Assembly: GCF_015291725.1 (NCBI RefSeq)
Contig: NZ_CP030038.1
Location: 4,763,001 to 4,827,000 of the forward strand
DNA length: 64,000 bases
Reading direction: 5' to 3'
Source of the DNA: Bradyrhizobium sp. CCBAU 51765
GTDB taxonomy: Bacteria > Pseudomonadota > Alphaproteobacteria > Rhizobiales > Xanthobacteraceae
The first letter of the stretch is position 1, and each line of letters opens with the position of its first letter. The position numbers were made by a program, and so were the translations under genes. The notes under the pieces were generated by a model. The model searched no databases and was not told the DNA's origin. It was given only the letters and a program-made list of their open reading frames with translations. This document shows, one piece after another, positions 31,207-40,183 of this stretch.

Positions 31207-32925
31207 TTAGGTCTCGCTCCGTGTCTTTGCCAGCTCCGGAAACTCCTCCTCGCGGAATTCCCGGCCGCGCAGTGGATCGTCGCGATCATTGTCGCGTTCC
31301 AGCCGTCGTAGCTGGACGCGACGGATTTTTCCAGAGATCGTCTTCGGCAGCTCGGTGACGATTTCGAGACGGCGAATGCGCTTGAATGGTGCGAGGCGCG
31401 CATGGAGATGTTTGAAGATGGAGAACGCGGTCTCGGGCGAACGCTCCGCGCCCGACGTCAGCAGCACGAAGGCCTTGGGAATGGCGAGCCGGATCGGATC
31501 CGGACTCGGCACCACCGCGGCTTCCGCGACCAGCTCATGCTCCAGCAGCACGCTCTCGAGCTCGAACGGACTGATGCGGTAATCCGACGACTTGAACACG
31601 TCATCGGAGCGGCCGACGAAGGTGAGATAGCCCTCGTCGTCTTCGAACACGACATCGCCGCTGCGATAGAGCTCGCCTTCGGCGCCAGACAGCTTGCCGT
31701 CGTCGCTTTGATAGCCCTGCATCAGGCCGGCCGGGCGCTCAGTTCCGAGCACCAGCGTGACCTCGCCTTCCTTGGCCGGGTTCCCGTCGGCGTCGCTGAT
31801 CTGCACGCGATAGCCCGGCAGCGGCCGACCCATCGAGCCGACCTTGATCTTCTGGCCCGGCGAGTTGCCGGCGAGCGCCGTGGTTTCGGTCTGCCCGTAT
31901 CCGTCACGGATGGTAAGTCCCCAGGCCGCCCGCACCTGATCAATCACTTCAGGGTTCAGCGGTTCGCCGGCGCCGCAAACCTCGCGCAAGGCCACCTTGA
32001 ACGATGCAAGGTTCTCCTGGATGAACAGCCGCCATACCGTGGGCGGCGCACACAGCGTGGTGACGCCGCAGCGGCCGATGGTGGCGAGCAGCGCCTTGGC
32101 ATCGAAGCGCGGCTGGTTCACCACGAACACGGTCGCGCCCGCATTCCACGGCGCGAAGAAGCAGCTCCAGGCGTGCTTGGCCCAACCGGGCGATGAGATG
32201 TTGAGGTGAACGTCTCCGGGCTTCAGCCCGATCCAGTACATCGTCGAGAGATGGCCGACCGGATAGCTGCGCTGGCTGTGCCGGACCAGCTTTGGTTTCG
32301 CCGTCGTGCCCGAGGTGAAATAGAGCAGCATCGGGTCGTCGGCGTTGGTCGGACCATCAGGCGCGAAGCTCTCCGAGGCTTTCGCCGCCTCGTCATAGGC
32401 CAGCCAGCCGTTGGAAGCCGCGCCGACCACGATGCGGACGACACTCTCGGCGCCAAGGCTCGCGAATTTTGTGACCTGATCCTCGGCGGCGACCACCGCT
32501 TTCGCCTTGCCGCGATCGAGCCGGTCGCGAAGTTCGTCAGCGGTGAGCAGCGTCGTCGCTGGAATCACGACGACGCCGAGCTTCATCGCCGCCAGCATCG
32601 TCTCCCACAGCGGAACCACGTTGCCGAGCAACAGCAAAAGGTGGTCGCCGCGCTTGAGGCCCTGCGCGCGGAGGAAGTTGGCGACCTGGTTCGAGCGCTT
32701 CGAGAGCGCCGCGAACGACAGTTTTGTCTGCTTGTCCTGTGCGGCATCGACAATCCAGAGCGCGGGGCGGTCCTTGCTGTCAGCATTTGCCGCCAGTTCG
32801 GCGTCGAACCAGTCGAGCGCCCAGTTGAAGGGAACCGGATCGGGCCAGCGGAATCCCTTGACCGCCGCCTCGTATTCCGTGCGGTGCTTTAGCAGAAACG
32901 CGCGCGCTTCCTGGAATGTCGTCAT
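31207..32925 (-). CDS. Acyl-CoA synthetase, ACSM-like (AMP-binding family)
   Basis: A 572-residue adenylate-forming ligase. Core motifs are YFTSGTTAKPK (P-loop), DGYGQTET, YRSGDVVFEDDEGY and the C-terminal catalytic Lys in PKTISGKIRR. Overall layout (WALDWFD, GWAKHAWSCFFAPW) matches medium/branched-chain acyl-CoA synthetases. It activates a carboxylic acid to its CoA ester with ATP. The ATG at 32925 overlaps the mmsB stop (TGATG). Its place in the valine operon suggests isobutyrate, methacrylate or a related acid as substrate, which is inference. Confidence 0.92.
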   Translation of the reverse strand: MTTFQEARAFLLKHRTEYEAAVKGFRWPDPVPFNWALDWFDAELAANADSKDRPALWIVDAAQDKQTKLSFAALSKRSNQVANFLRAQGLKRGDHLLLLLGNVVPLWETMLAAMKLGVVVIPATTLLTADELRDRLDRGKAKAVVAAEDQVTKFASLGAESVVRIVVGAASNGWLAYDEAAKASESFAPDGPTNADDPMLLYFTSGTTAKPKLVRHSQRSYPVGHLSTMYWIGLKPGDVHLNISSPGWAKHAWSCFFAPWNAGATVFVVNQPRFDAKALLATIGRCGVTTLCAPPTVWRLFIQENLASFKVALREVCGAGEPLNPEVIDQVRAAWGLTIRDGYGQTETTALAGNSPGQKIKVGSMGRPLPGYRVQISDADGNPAKEGEVTLVLGTERPAGLMQGYQSDDGKLSGAEGELYRSGDVVFEDDEGYLTFVGRSDDVFKSSDYRISPFELESVLLEHELVAEAAVVPSPDPIRLAIPKAFVLLTSGAERSPETAFSIFKHLHARLAPFKRIRRLEIVTELPKTISGKIRRVQLRRLERDNDRDDPLRGREFREEEFPELAKTRSET

Positions 32926-33815
32926 CAAGCTTTCCCGGCCAAACTCCTAACGTGCTTGATAATTCCGGAAAAATCCACCCCGCCCTGCCCGGCTGCGTCG
33001 AAAGACTGATAGATCTCCTGCGCATGCTTGCCGAGCGGCGTCGCCGCGCCCGCAGCCTTCGCGGCGTCCTGCGCCAGCGTCAGATCCTTCACCATCAGCG
33101 CAGAAGCAAAGCCTGGCTTATAGTCGTTGTTTGCCGGCGAGGTCGGCACCGGCCCCGGCACCGGGCAATAGGTCGTCAGCGACCAGCACTGGCCGGACGA
33201 GGTCGAGGCGACGTCGAACAGCGCCTGGTGCGAGAGCCCGAGCTTTTCGCCGAGCGCGAAGGCCTCGCTCACCGCGATCATGGAAATGCCGAGGATCATG
33301 TTGTTGCAGATCTTGGCCGCCTGGCCGGCGCCGGCGCCGCCGCAATGCACGATCTTCTTGCCCATGTTTTCGAGGACCGGCTTGGCGGCTGCGAACGCCC
33401 TCTCCTCGCCGCCGCACATGAAGGTGAGCGTCGCGCCCTTGGCGCCGCCGGTCCCGCCGGAAACCGGTGCATCGACCGAGAGCACGCCGTGCTTGGCGGC
33501 CAGCGCATGCGCCTGCCGCGCGCTTTCGACGTCGATGGTGGAGCTATCGATGATCAGCGCGCCCTTGGTCATGGCTGGAACGACCTCGTTCCAGACGCCG
33601 AGCACGTGCTTGCCTGCGGGGAGCATCGTGACGACGACATCGGCGCCCTTCACCGCGCCCGCGGCGCTTTCGGCAATGCCGGCGCCGTCGGCCTTGGCCT
33701 GATTGCGGGAGGCCTCGACGAGGTCGAACGCCACCACCTTGTGGCCGGCCTTGACCAGATTGGCGGCCATCGGGCCACCCATGTTGCCGAGACCGATGAA
33801 TGCGATCGTGGCCAT
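32925..33815 (-). CDS. mmsB: 3-hydroxyisobutyrate dehydrogenase
   Basis: A 296-residue beta-hydroxyacid dehydrogenase oxidising 3-hydroxyisobutyrate to methylmalonate semialdehyde with NAD+. The N-terminal cofactor motif FIGLGNMGGPMA (6-17), the substrate loop DAPVSGG and catalytic Lys168 (AAKICNN) are intact; SGQCWSLTTYCPVPG is characteristic of true HIBADH. It sits 25 bases after the hydrolase gene that makes its substrate and overlaps the acyl-CoA synthetase start. Confidence 0.95.
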   Translation of the reverse strand: MATIAFIGLGNMGGPMAANLVKAGHKVVAFDLVEASRNQAKADGAGIAESAAGAVKGADVVVTMLPAGKHVLGVWNEVVPAMTKGALIIDSSTIDVESARQAHALAAKHGVLSVDAPVSGGTGGAKGATLTFMCGGEERAFAAAKPVLENMGKKIVHCGGAGAGQAAKICNNMILGISMIAVSEAFALGEKLGLSHQALFDVASTSSGQCWSLTTYCPVPGPVPTSPANNDYKPGFASALMVKDLTLAQDAAKAAGAATPLGKHAQEIYQSFDAAGQGGVDFSGIIKHVRSLAGKA

Positions 33816-33840
33816 TGTCGTTTCCTCCGCTGTAGCGTTG

Positions 33841-34908
33841 TTAGTTGAACTTCAGCTCATCGGCGCCGATCTCGGCGAGATACGGCGAAAGCATCTCCGG
33901 CGTCACATCCTCGATCCGCGGCGGCGACCAGGTCGGGTTGCGGTCCTTGTCGATCACGGCGGCGCGGACGCCCTCGCGGAAATCGTCGCTGCGGAAGACT
34001 TCGAGCGCGGCGCGGTATTCGCGCACAAGGCACTCTTCCAGGCTCGACGATCCGCGCGCGAGGCGTAGCAGTTTCAAAGTCACCACCATGCCGCGCGGCG
34101 ATTTCTCGTTGAGCGTCTTCAGCGTCGCCTGCGCGAACTCGGAGCCGTCGCGCTTCAAGGCCGCAAAGATGTCTTCCATGCGGTCGAAGCCGAACAGAGC
34201 GTCGATGGCCGCCTGCTTTGCGGTCACTGGCCCGGCCGTCTCGCCCGTCGCAAAGCCATTGATGAGCTTGCTGACGTCGGCTGCGGTCGCGTCCTGACCA
34301 AGCTTGGTCAGCGCCTCGCGCAGCTCCGGCCATTTGGCCGCCGGCACCACGGCATCCGCGAACTTGGCGTGGATGGCGTCCGGCCCATTCATGGTCTGCC
34401 CGGTCAGGCCGAAATACGTGCCGATCTCGCCAGGCGAGCGCGACAACAACCAGGTGCCGCCGACGTCGGGGAAGAAGCCGAGCCCGACTTCGGGCATCGC
34501 AAGCTTGGTGCGGTCGGTGACGACGCGGTGGCTGGCATGGCCGGAGAGGCCGACGCCGCCCCCCATGACGAGACCGTCCATGAACGCGACGTACGGCTTC
34601 GGATATTTCGCGATCCGCGCATTCATGACGTATTCCTGGCGCCAGAACCGCGCGCCGAGATCGCCGCCCTCGCGCGAGCTCTCCCAAAGGCCGCGAATGT
34701 CGCCGCCGGCGCAGAGGCCCCGCTCGCCGGAGCCTTCCAGGATGATCAACCCGACTTCGGGATCGGTTTCGAACCGGTCCAGCGCCGCATCGATGCCGAT
34801 GGACATCTCCAAGGTCATGGCATTGATCGCCTTTGGGCGGTTGAGCCGGATCACTCCCGCTGCGCCCTCGCGGCGAACGATGAGGTCGCCCTCCTCCGCC
34901 GAACTCAT
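33841..34908 (-). CDS. 3-hydroxyisobutyryl-CoA hydrolase (crotonase superfamily)
   Basis: A 355-residue crotonase-fold enzyme with the HIBCH-specific motif MPEVGLGFFPDVGG, in which Glu140 and Asp148 correspond to the catalytic Glu169/Asp177 of human HIBCH. LCAGGDIRGL forms the oxyanion region. It releases 3-hydroxyisobutyrate from its CoA ester during valine breakdown, avoiding build-up of reactive methacrylyl-CoA. The ATG at 34908 overlaps the dehydrogenase stop by four bases; the longer open frame is antisense-like sequence within the dehydrogenase gene. Confidence 0.95.
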   Translation of the reverse strand: MSSAEEGDLIVRREGAAGVIRLNRPKAINAMTLEMSIGIDAALDRFETDPEVGLIILEGSGERGLCAGGDIRGLWESSREGGDLGARFWRQEYVMNARIAKYPKPYVAFMDGLVMGGGVGLSGHASHRVVTDRTKLAMPEVGLGFFPDVGGTWLLSRSPGEIGTYFGLTGQTMNGPDAIHAKFADAVVPAAKWPELREALTKLGQDATAADVSKLINGFATGETAGPVTAKQAAIDALFGFDRMEDIFAALKRDGSEFAQATLKTLNEKSPRGMVVTLKLLRLARGSSSLEECLVREYRAALEVFRSDDFREGVRAAVIDKDRNPTWSPPRIEDVTPEMLSPYLAEIGADELKFN

Positions 34909-36050
34909 CGTGCGCCCTCGATCAGCTTGCGCGCTACGATGAGCCGCATGATTTCGTTGGTGCCTTCGAGGATCTGGTGCACGCGCAAGTCGCGCACGAT
35001 CTTCTCGATGCCGTATTCGCTGAGATAGCCGTAGCCGCCGTGCAGCTGGAGCGCGTGGTTGGCGACCTCGAAGCCGACGTCGGTGCCGAAACGCTTGGCC
35101 ATCGCGCACAGCATGGTGGCGTCGGGGTCCTTGCGGTCCAGCGCGGCCGCGGCACGCCACAGGAAGGTGCGCGCGGCCTCGAGTTCGATCGCCATGTCGG
35201 CGAGGCGGAATTGCAGGGCCTGGAACTCGTCGAGGCGTTTCCCGAATGCCTTGCGCTCCTTCATGTAGGTGCGCGCCTTGTCGAGCGCGGTCTGCGCGCC
35301 ACCGAGCGAGCATGCCGTGATGTTGAGGCGGCCGCCGTCGAGACCGGCCATCGCGATCTTGAAACCGACGCCCTCCTCGCCGAGCCGATTGGCCGCCGGC
35401 ACTCGGGCGTTCTCGAATATCACCGCGCGGGTCGGCTGCGCGTTCCAGCCCATCTTGCGCTCATTGGCACCAAAGGAGACGCCCGGCGTCTTGCCGTCGA
35501 TGACGAGGGTCGAGATGCCGCCGGGACCATCGCCGCCGGTGCGGACCATCGCGACCAGAACGTCGGTGCCGCCGGCGCCTGAGATGAATTGCTTCTGGCC
35601 GTTGAGGACGTAGTGGTCGCCGTCGCGTACCGCACGGGTGCGCAAGCTGGCCGCATCCGAGCCGGCGCCAGGCTCGGTCAGGCAGTAGCTCGCGATCAGC
35701 TCCATGGTGCAAAGCCTTGGCAACCATGTGTGGCGCTGGGTGTCGCTGCCAAAGGCATCGATCATCCAGCTCGCCATGTTGTGGATGGAGATGAAGGCCG
35801 AGGTCGTCGGGCAGCCCGTCGCCAACGCCTCGAAGATCAGCGCCGCGTCGAACCGCGTCATGGCGGAACCGCCGACATCGTCGCGGATATAGATGCCGCC
35901 CATACCGAGCGTGGCAGCCTCGCGCATGACGTCAACGGGAAAGTGCTTCTCCTCGTCCCAGCGCAGCGCATGCGGCGCGATCTTTTCGGCCGCAAACGCC
36001 AGCGCCATGTCGCGCACTGCGATCTGATCCTCGTTCAGAGCGAACTGCAT
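34905..36050 (-). CDS. Acyl-CoA dehydrogenase, isobutyryl-CoA dehydrogenase-like
   Basis: A 381-residue flavoprotein converting isobutyryl-CoA (or a related branched acyl-CoA) to its enoyl form, passing electrons to ETF. YCLTEPGAGSDAASL is the family signature for FAD/substrate binding, and the catalytic base is Glu362 in LEGTNEIM. Context assigns the substrate: the following genes encode 3-hydroxyisobutyryl-CoA hydrolase and MmsB, and mmsA lies upstream. The ATG at 36050 (MQFALNEDQIAVRDMALAFA) matches the family N-terminus. Confidence 0.94.
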   Translation of the reverse strand: MQFALNEDQIAVRDMALAFAAEKIAPHALRWDEEKHFPVDVMREAATLGMGGIYIRDDVGGSAMTRFDAALIFEALATGCPTTSAFISIHNMASWMIDAFGSDTQRHTWLPRLCTMELIASYCLTEPGAGSDAASLRTRAVRDGDHYVLNGQKQFISGAGGTDVLVAMVRTGGDGPGGISTLVIDGKTPGVSFGANERKMGWNAQPTRAVIFENARVPAANRLGEEGVGFKIAMAGLDGGRLNITACSLGGAQTALDKARTYMKERKAFGKRLDEFQALQFRLADMAIELEAARTFLWRAAAALDRKDPDATMLCAMAKRFGTDVGFEVANHALQLHGGYGYLSEYGIEKIVRDLRVHQILEGTNEIMRLIVARKLIEGAR

Positions 36051-36070
36051 GCTGGGCTGCTCGTTTTTCT

Positions 36071-36154
36071 CGTCCTTGCGAGGAGCGAAGCGACGAAGCA
36101 ATCCAGTGTGTCCGAGGAGAAAGTCTGGATTGCTTCGCTGCGCTCGCAATGACG
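36071..36154. repeat. Intergenic palindrome, 'TTGCGAGGAGCGAAGCGACGAAGCAATCC' family
   Basis: Left arm from CGTCCTTGCGAGGAGCGAAG to AAGCAATCCAG and right arm CTGGATTGCTTCGCTGCGCT to GCAATGACG are near-complementary. It lies between mmsA and the dehydrogenase gene, possibly partly terminating the mmsA transcript. A decayed copy is at 52211. Confidence 0.8.
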
Positions 36155-36169
36155 GGCTGGGCTACAGCC

Positions 36170-37666
36170 TTACTTCATCAGCGGGATCGAGAACTCCGCC
36201 CCCTCCTTGACGCCGGACGGCCAGCGCGAGGTCACCGTCTTGGTCTTGGTGTAGAAGCGGATCGAGTCCGGGCCGTGCTGGTTGAGATCGCCGAAGCCGG
36301 ACTTCTTCCAGCCGCCGAAGGTGTAATAGGCGATCGGCACCGGGATCGGCACGTTGATGCCGACCATGCCGACGTTCACCTTGGCCGCGAAGTCGCGCGC
36401 GGCGTCGCCGTCGCGCGTGAAGATGGCAACGCCGTTGCCATAGTCATGATCCGACGGCAGCGCCAGCGCTTCCTTGTAATCGTGCGCGCGCACGACCGAG
36501 AGCACGGGACCGAAGATCTCTTCCTTGTAGATCCGCATGTCCTTGGTGACGTTGTCGAACAGCGAACCGCCGAGATAGAAGCCGTTCTCGTAGCCCTGCA
36601 TCTTGAAGCCGCGGCCGTCGACGGCGAGCGTCGCGCCTTCCTTGATGCCGATGTCGATATAGCCCTTGACCTTCTCGACCGCCTCGCGCGTGACCAGCGG
36701 ACCGTAGTCGGCCGACGGATCAATCGAGGTGCCGATCTTGAGCGACTCGACGCGCGGGATCAGCTTCTCCATCAGGCGGTCGGCGGTGGACTTGCCGACG
36801 GGCACTGCGACCGAGACCGCCATGCAGCGTTCGCCGGCCGAGCCGTAGCCTGCGCCGATCAGCGCGTCGACGGCCTGGTCCATGTCGGCGTCGGGCATGA
36901 TGATGGCGTGGTTCTTGGCGCCGCCGAAGCACTGGCAACGCTTGCCGGTCTGCGCGGCGCGCTCGTAGATGTACTGCGCGATCGGAGTCGAGCCGACGAA
37001 GCCGATGGCCTTGATGTCGGGATCGTCGAGGATGGCGTCGACCGCCTCCTTGTCGCCGTTGACGACGTTGAGGATGCCGGCCGGCAGGCCCGCTTCCATC
37101 ATGAGTTCAGCGAGCAGCATCGGCACGCCGGGGTCGCGCTCCGACGGCTTCAGGATGAAGGCGTTGCCGCAGGCGATCGCCGGCGCAAACTTCCACATCG
37201 GGATCATCGCCGGGAAATTGAACGGCGTGATGCCCGCGACGACGCCGAGCGGCTGTCGCATCGAATAGATGTCGATGCCGGGGCCGGCTCCTTCCGTGTA
37301 CTCGCCCTTCATCAGATGCGGAATGCCGCAGGCGAATTCCGCGACCTCAAGGCCGCGCTGGATGTCGCCCTTGGCGTCCGGCACGGTCTTGCCGTGCTCG
37401 CGCGCGAGCAATTCGGCGAGCTTGTCGTAATCGCGCTGGACTAGCTCCACGAATTTCATCATGACGCGGGCGCGGCGCTGCGGATTGGTTGCGGCCCATT
37501 CGGGCTGTGCCGCGCGCGCGTTCTCGACGGCGGCGCGGACTTCGGCCTTGGACGCCAGCGCGACCTTGGCCTGGACGTCACCGGTCATCGGCTCGAAAAC
37601 GTCGGCAGTGCGGCCCGAGGTGCCCCTGACCTCCTTGCCACCGATGAAATGTCCGATTGAACGCAT
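36170..37666 (-). CDS. mmsA: Methylmalonate-semialdehyde dehydrogenase (CoA-acylating)
   Basis: A 498-residue aldehyde dehydrogenase converting methylmalonate semialdehyde, CoA and NAD+ to propionyl-CoA, CO2 and NADH. The nucleophile is Cys281 (GERCMAVSV). FGGAKNHAIIMPDAD in place of the usual ELGGK segment is diagnostic for MMSDH, as is PFNFPAMIPMW. It is the first gene of the minus-strand valine operon and is divergent from a LysR gene with an inverted repeat in between. It also serves myo-inositol or pyrimidine breakdown in some bacteria. Confidence 0.97.
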   Translation of the reverse strand: MRSIGHFIGGKEVRGTSGRTADVFEPMTGDVQAKVALASKAEVRAAVENARAAQPEWAATNPQRRARVMMKFVELVQRDYDKLAELLAREHGKTVPDAKGDIQRGLEVAEFACGIPHLMKGEYTEGAGPGIDIYSMRQPLGVVAGITPFNFPAMIPMWKFAPAIACGNAFILKPSERDPGVPMLLAELMMEAGLPAGILNVVNGDKEAVDAILDDPDIKAIGFVGSTPIAQYIYERAAQTGKRCQCFGGAKNHAIIMPDADMDQAVDALIGAGYGSAGERCMAVSVAVPVGKSTADRLMEKLIPRVESLKIGTSIDPSADYGPLVTREAVEKVKGYIDIGIKEGATLAVDGRGFKMQGYENGFYLGGSLFDNVTKDMRIYKEEIFGPVLSVVRAHDYKEALALPSDHDYGNGVAIFTRDGDAARDFAAKVNVGMVGINVPIPVPIAYYTFGGWKKSGFGDLNQHGPDSIRFYTKTKTVTSRWPSGVKEGAEFSIPLMK

Positions 37667-37704
37667 GGGATGATCTCCTTAGGCCGAGCGTGGTCGCTTT
37701 GACA

Positions 37705-37733
37705 AATCCTATCGACCTGCATTTTATAGGATT
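37705..37733. promoter_or_regulatory. Candidate LysR-type binding site between mmsA and its divergent regulator
   Basis: AATCCTAT (37705-37712) and ATAGGATT (37726-37733) are perfect 8-base inverted repeats separated by 13 bases, 38 bases upstream of the mmsA start. Arrangement and position fit a LysR recognition site; binding is inferred. Confidence 0.6.
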
Positions 37734-37767
37734 CAAGTCTGAGATAATGCACCATAGATGTGCGAAA

Positions 37768-38676
37768 ATGCTGGATCAAGGCGCTATCGACTGGGACGAC
37801 TTTCGCTTCGTGCTGGCCATCGTGCGGGGCGGCTCGGTCTCGGCTGCGGCAAAACAGCTGGGCGTCGACCATGCCACGGTGATCCGCCGCGTCGATCGGC
37901 TGGAAAAGCACCTTTCAGCCAAGCTGTTCGACCGGCGCAAGACCGGCTATCTCCTCACCGAGGCCGGCCAGCGGGTTGCCGACAGCGCCGAAGCGATGGA
38001 ATCGACCATCGTCGCCAACCAGGAGCAGGTCGGCGGCTCCGTGGCGCGGCTGACCGGCACCGTACGTATCGGTGCCCCTGATGGCTTCGGCACCGCCTTC
38101 CTGGCGCCCCGGCTCGCCCCCTTCGCCGACCGCTATCCCGATCTCGATCTGCAACTTGTAGCTACTGCGCGGCTGTTCAGTCTCTCCAAGCGCGAGGCCG
38201 ATATCGCCATCAGCCTGACCATGCCGAAGGAAGGCCGCATCGTCGGCCGCAAGCTGCTCGACTACCGCCTCGGGCTCTATGCCGCGCCAGCCTATCTCGA
38301 CCGCTTTCCCAGGATCTCGTCACGGCAAGACCTGCCGCAGCACCGCTTCGTCGGCTACATCGAGGAGCTGCTGTTCACGCCGGAGCTCGACTATCTGCCG
38401 CAGGTGTCGCCGCGGATTTCCGCGCGCTTTCGCAGCGCCAATCTGATCGCTCAGCTCAATGCTACGCTCTCAGGCTTCGGCATTGCGGTGCTCCCGCATT
38501 TCATGGCGAGCGACCATCCGCAGCTTGTCGCAGTGTTGCCGGACGACATCTCGATCATGCGGACATTCTGGATGCTGATGCACGCCGACAGCAAGGACCT
38601 CGCGCGGATCAGGGCGGTGGCGGATTACATCAGCGAGATCGTCGAGCGCGAGCGGACGCTGTTTGCGGGGCGGTAG
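37768..38676 (+). CDS. LysR-type transcriptional regulator, probable regulator of the mms/valine operon
   Basis: A 303-residue LysR protein with the N-terminal winged HTH (DDFRFVLAIVRGGSVSAAAK then QLGVDHATVIRRVDRLEK) and a periplasmic-binding-like effector domain. It is of the short-wing type close to regulators that act at single divergent promoters. The ATG at 37768 was chosen because the HTH starts shortly after; 37747 is an alternative. Divergent orientation to mmsA and the intervening inverted repeat suggest control of valine breakdown; in Pseudomonas the analogous regulator MmsR is AraC-type. Confidence 0.88.
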   Translation: MLDQGAIDWDDFRFVLAIVRGGSVSAAAKQLGVDHATVIRRVDRLEKHLSAKLFDRRKTGYLLTEAGQRVADSAEAMESTIVANQEQVGGSVARLTGTVRIGAPDGFGTAFLAPRLAPFADRYPDLDLQLVATARLFSLSKREADIAISLTMPKEGRIVGRKLLDYRLGLYAAPAYLDRFPRISSRQDLPQHRFVGYIEELLFTPELDYLPQVSPRISARFRSANLIAQLNATLSGFGIAVLPHFMASDHPQLVAVLPDDISIMRTFWMLMHADSKDLARIRAVADYISEIVERERTLFAGR

Positions 38677-38686
38677 CGATGGTCGC

Positions 38687-38802
38687 GTAGGGTGGGCAAA
38701 GCCGCGAGGCGCGCAAAGCGCGGCTCGTGGCGTGCCCACCATATCAGCCGCAATCGTGGAAAGATGGTGGGCACGGCGCAAGGGCGCCCTTGCCCACCCT
38801 AC
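38687..38802. repeat. Intergenic palindrome, 'GTAGGGTGGGCAAAG' family
   Basis: Second full copy of the family at 28081, with outer arms GTAGGGTGGGCAA and TTGCCCACCCTAC and inner GTGCCCACCA / TGGTGGGCAC. It sits between the convergent LysR and TetR genes, 6 bases before the TetR stop codon. Confidence 0.85.
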
Positions 38803-38808
38803 CGAACC

Positions 38809-39429
38809 TCAATTCTGCTTCACTTTCTTCGCTGCTGCGACCTTCGGTTCACGCTTCGCTCCCTCGAGCGCGCTATCCCGGCCTGCCTTCAGCACCTCGT
38901 CCGACAATTCGTTCGAGCCGGCGATGCGCGCCAGCAGCATGGTGCCGACCATGGTCGCCAGCGTCGCGATCGCCTGCTTGCGCGCGGCCTTGCGCGGCAT
39001 GTTCGGCATATAGTCGGTCATCATCTCGATCATCTGGTCGAGCTTGCCGGCAAAGGCCTTGCGTGTCTTCGGGCTCTCGCGGGCGATCTCGGCGCCCAGC
39101 GCGGGAACCGAGCAGCCATGGCCGGGATTGTCGCGATGCAGCGTGGACAGATAGCTTTCCGCGATCAGCGCCAGGCGCTTTTCAGGAGCGGCTTCGCCGG
39201 TGAGCTTGCGCCAGTGCTCCATCGAGCGGTCCATGGCATAGCCAAAGGCCTCGATCACCAGCGCCTCGCGGGAATCGAAATGCGCGTAGAAGCCGCCATG
39301 GGTCAGGCCCGCCTCCTTCATGAGATCGGCGACGCCGATGCCATGGGCACCCTTCTCGCGCAGCCGCACGGAGGCCTTCTTCACGATGCGGTCGTGGGTT
39401 TCCTGCTTGTGTTCCGGGGAATAGCGCAT
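38809..39429 (-). CDS. TetR/AcrR family transcriptional regulator
   Basis: A 206-residue regulator with an N-terminal HTH (GIGVADLMKEAGLTHGGFYA, about 30-50) and a C-terminal domain containing HGCSVPALGAEIAR, found in TetR members of the YvdT/NemR-like group. The Lys-rich tail (KREPKVAAAKKVKQN) is extra. It lies 69 bases downstream of the thioesterase gene on the same strand, so it may be co-transcribed and regulate that transcription unit through the palindrome at 40041. Ligand unknown. Confidence 0.88.
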   Translation of the reverse strand: MRYSPEHKQETHDRIVKKASVRLREKGAHGIGVADLMKEAGLTHGGFYAHFDSREALVIEAFGYAMDRSMEHWRKLTGEAAPEKRLALIAESYLSTLHRDNPGHGCSVPALGAEIARESPKTRKAFAGKLDQMIEMMTDYMPNMPRKAARKQAIATLATMVGTMLLARIAGSNELSDEVLKAGRDSALEGAKREPKVAAAKKVKQN

Positions 39430-39498
39430 GCGGATCTCATTGGATGTCGAGAGTCATTTCATAGCACGCAAATGCCGGGATCGGTGCATTAATTCACG

Positions 39499-40026
39499 TT
39501 AAGTTACGCCGATCATGGAAAAGGTTGCAGTTGCATGGACCGCCAGGGCCCCCTTGCCGTCGCGGACAAAGCCCTCGGTGTAGCTGGTCTGGCGTCCCAG
39601 CTTGATCACCTTGCCTTCGGCCGAGATCAGCCCGGAGCGAACCGACAGCGGACGCAGATAGGTCAGCTTCAGATCGAGGGTCACCGAGCTTTGCCCGGCC
39701 TCGAGCCGGGTCGAAATCGCACATCCCATGGCCGTATCGAGCAGCGCCGCTGCGGTCGCGCCGTGGAGAAGACCGATGGTGTTTTCGAGATCTTCGCGCG
39801 GCTCCAGTTCCATGACGATCCGGCCCGGCTCGACAACGGCCATGATGAACCCGATCAGCTTCGCAAAAGGCGGCGGCGGCAACCGGCCGTCGCGAATGCC
39901 GAGCATGGCGTCCATGCCCGACAGGCCCATCGCCGCTTTCGCGACCGGCGCCGGCACCTGCCAGTCCACCACGCGCTCACGCCGCTGCGCCGGCGAAAAC
40001 AGGGCGATTTGATCGATGTCGGTCAT
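39499..40026 (-). CDS. PaaI-family acyl-CoA thioesterase (hotdog fold)
   Basis: A 175-residue hotdog thioesterase. The central helix segment GLLHGATAAALLDTAMGCAI carries the family HG...D pattern, and VTLDLKLTYLRPL is the following strand. It would hydrolyse an aromatic or medium-chain acyl-CoA in the cytoplasm. GAGGTGG just before the ATG at 40026 favours that start over one 21 bases upstream. It probably forms an operon with the downstream TetR gene and is divergent from a crotonase gene. Confidence 0.9.
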   Translation of the reverse strand: MTDIDQIALFSPAQRRERVVDWQVPAPVAKAAMGLSGMDAMLGIRDGRLPPPPFAKLIGFIMAVVEPGRIVMELEPREDLENTIGLLHGATAAALLDTAMGCAISTRLEAGQSSVTLDLKLTYLRPLSVRSGLISAEGKVIKLGRQTSYTEGFVRDGKGALAVHATATFSMIGVT

Positions 40027-40040
40027 GGCCACCTCATTGA

Positions 40041-40054
40041 ATGACATACGTCAT
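40041..40054. promoter_or_regulatory. Candidate operator palindrome upstream of the thioesterase gene
   Basis: ATGACATACGTCAT is a near-perfect palindrome (6 of 7 arm positions) 15 bases before the thioesterase start. It may be the binding site of the TetR protein encoded downstream. Confidence 0.45.
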
Positions 40055-40183
40055 ACTATGCCACGGACTTCGCGCTGGCAACTCGGTCTCATGGGCCCCG
40101 CTTGACAAGCCGGCCGTTTCGGCCCGGAAGTGATCCCGACCAGTGCGCCTCGCACGCGTCCACGAAACCTTCGAGATGCCCCG

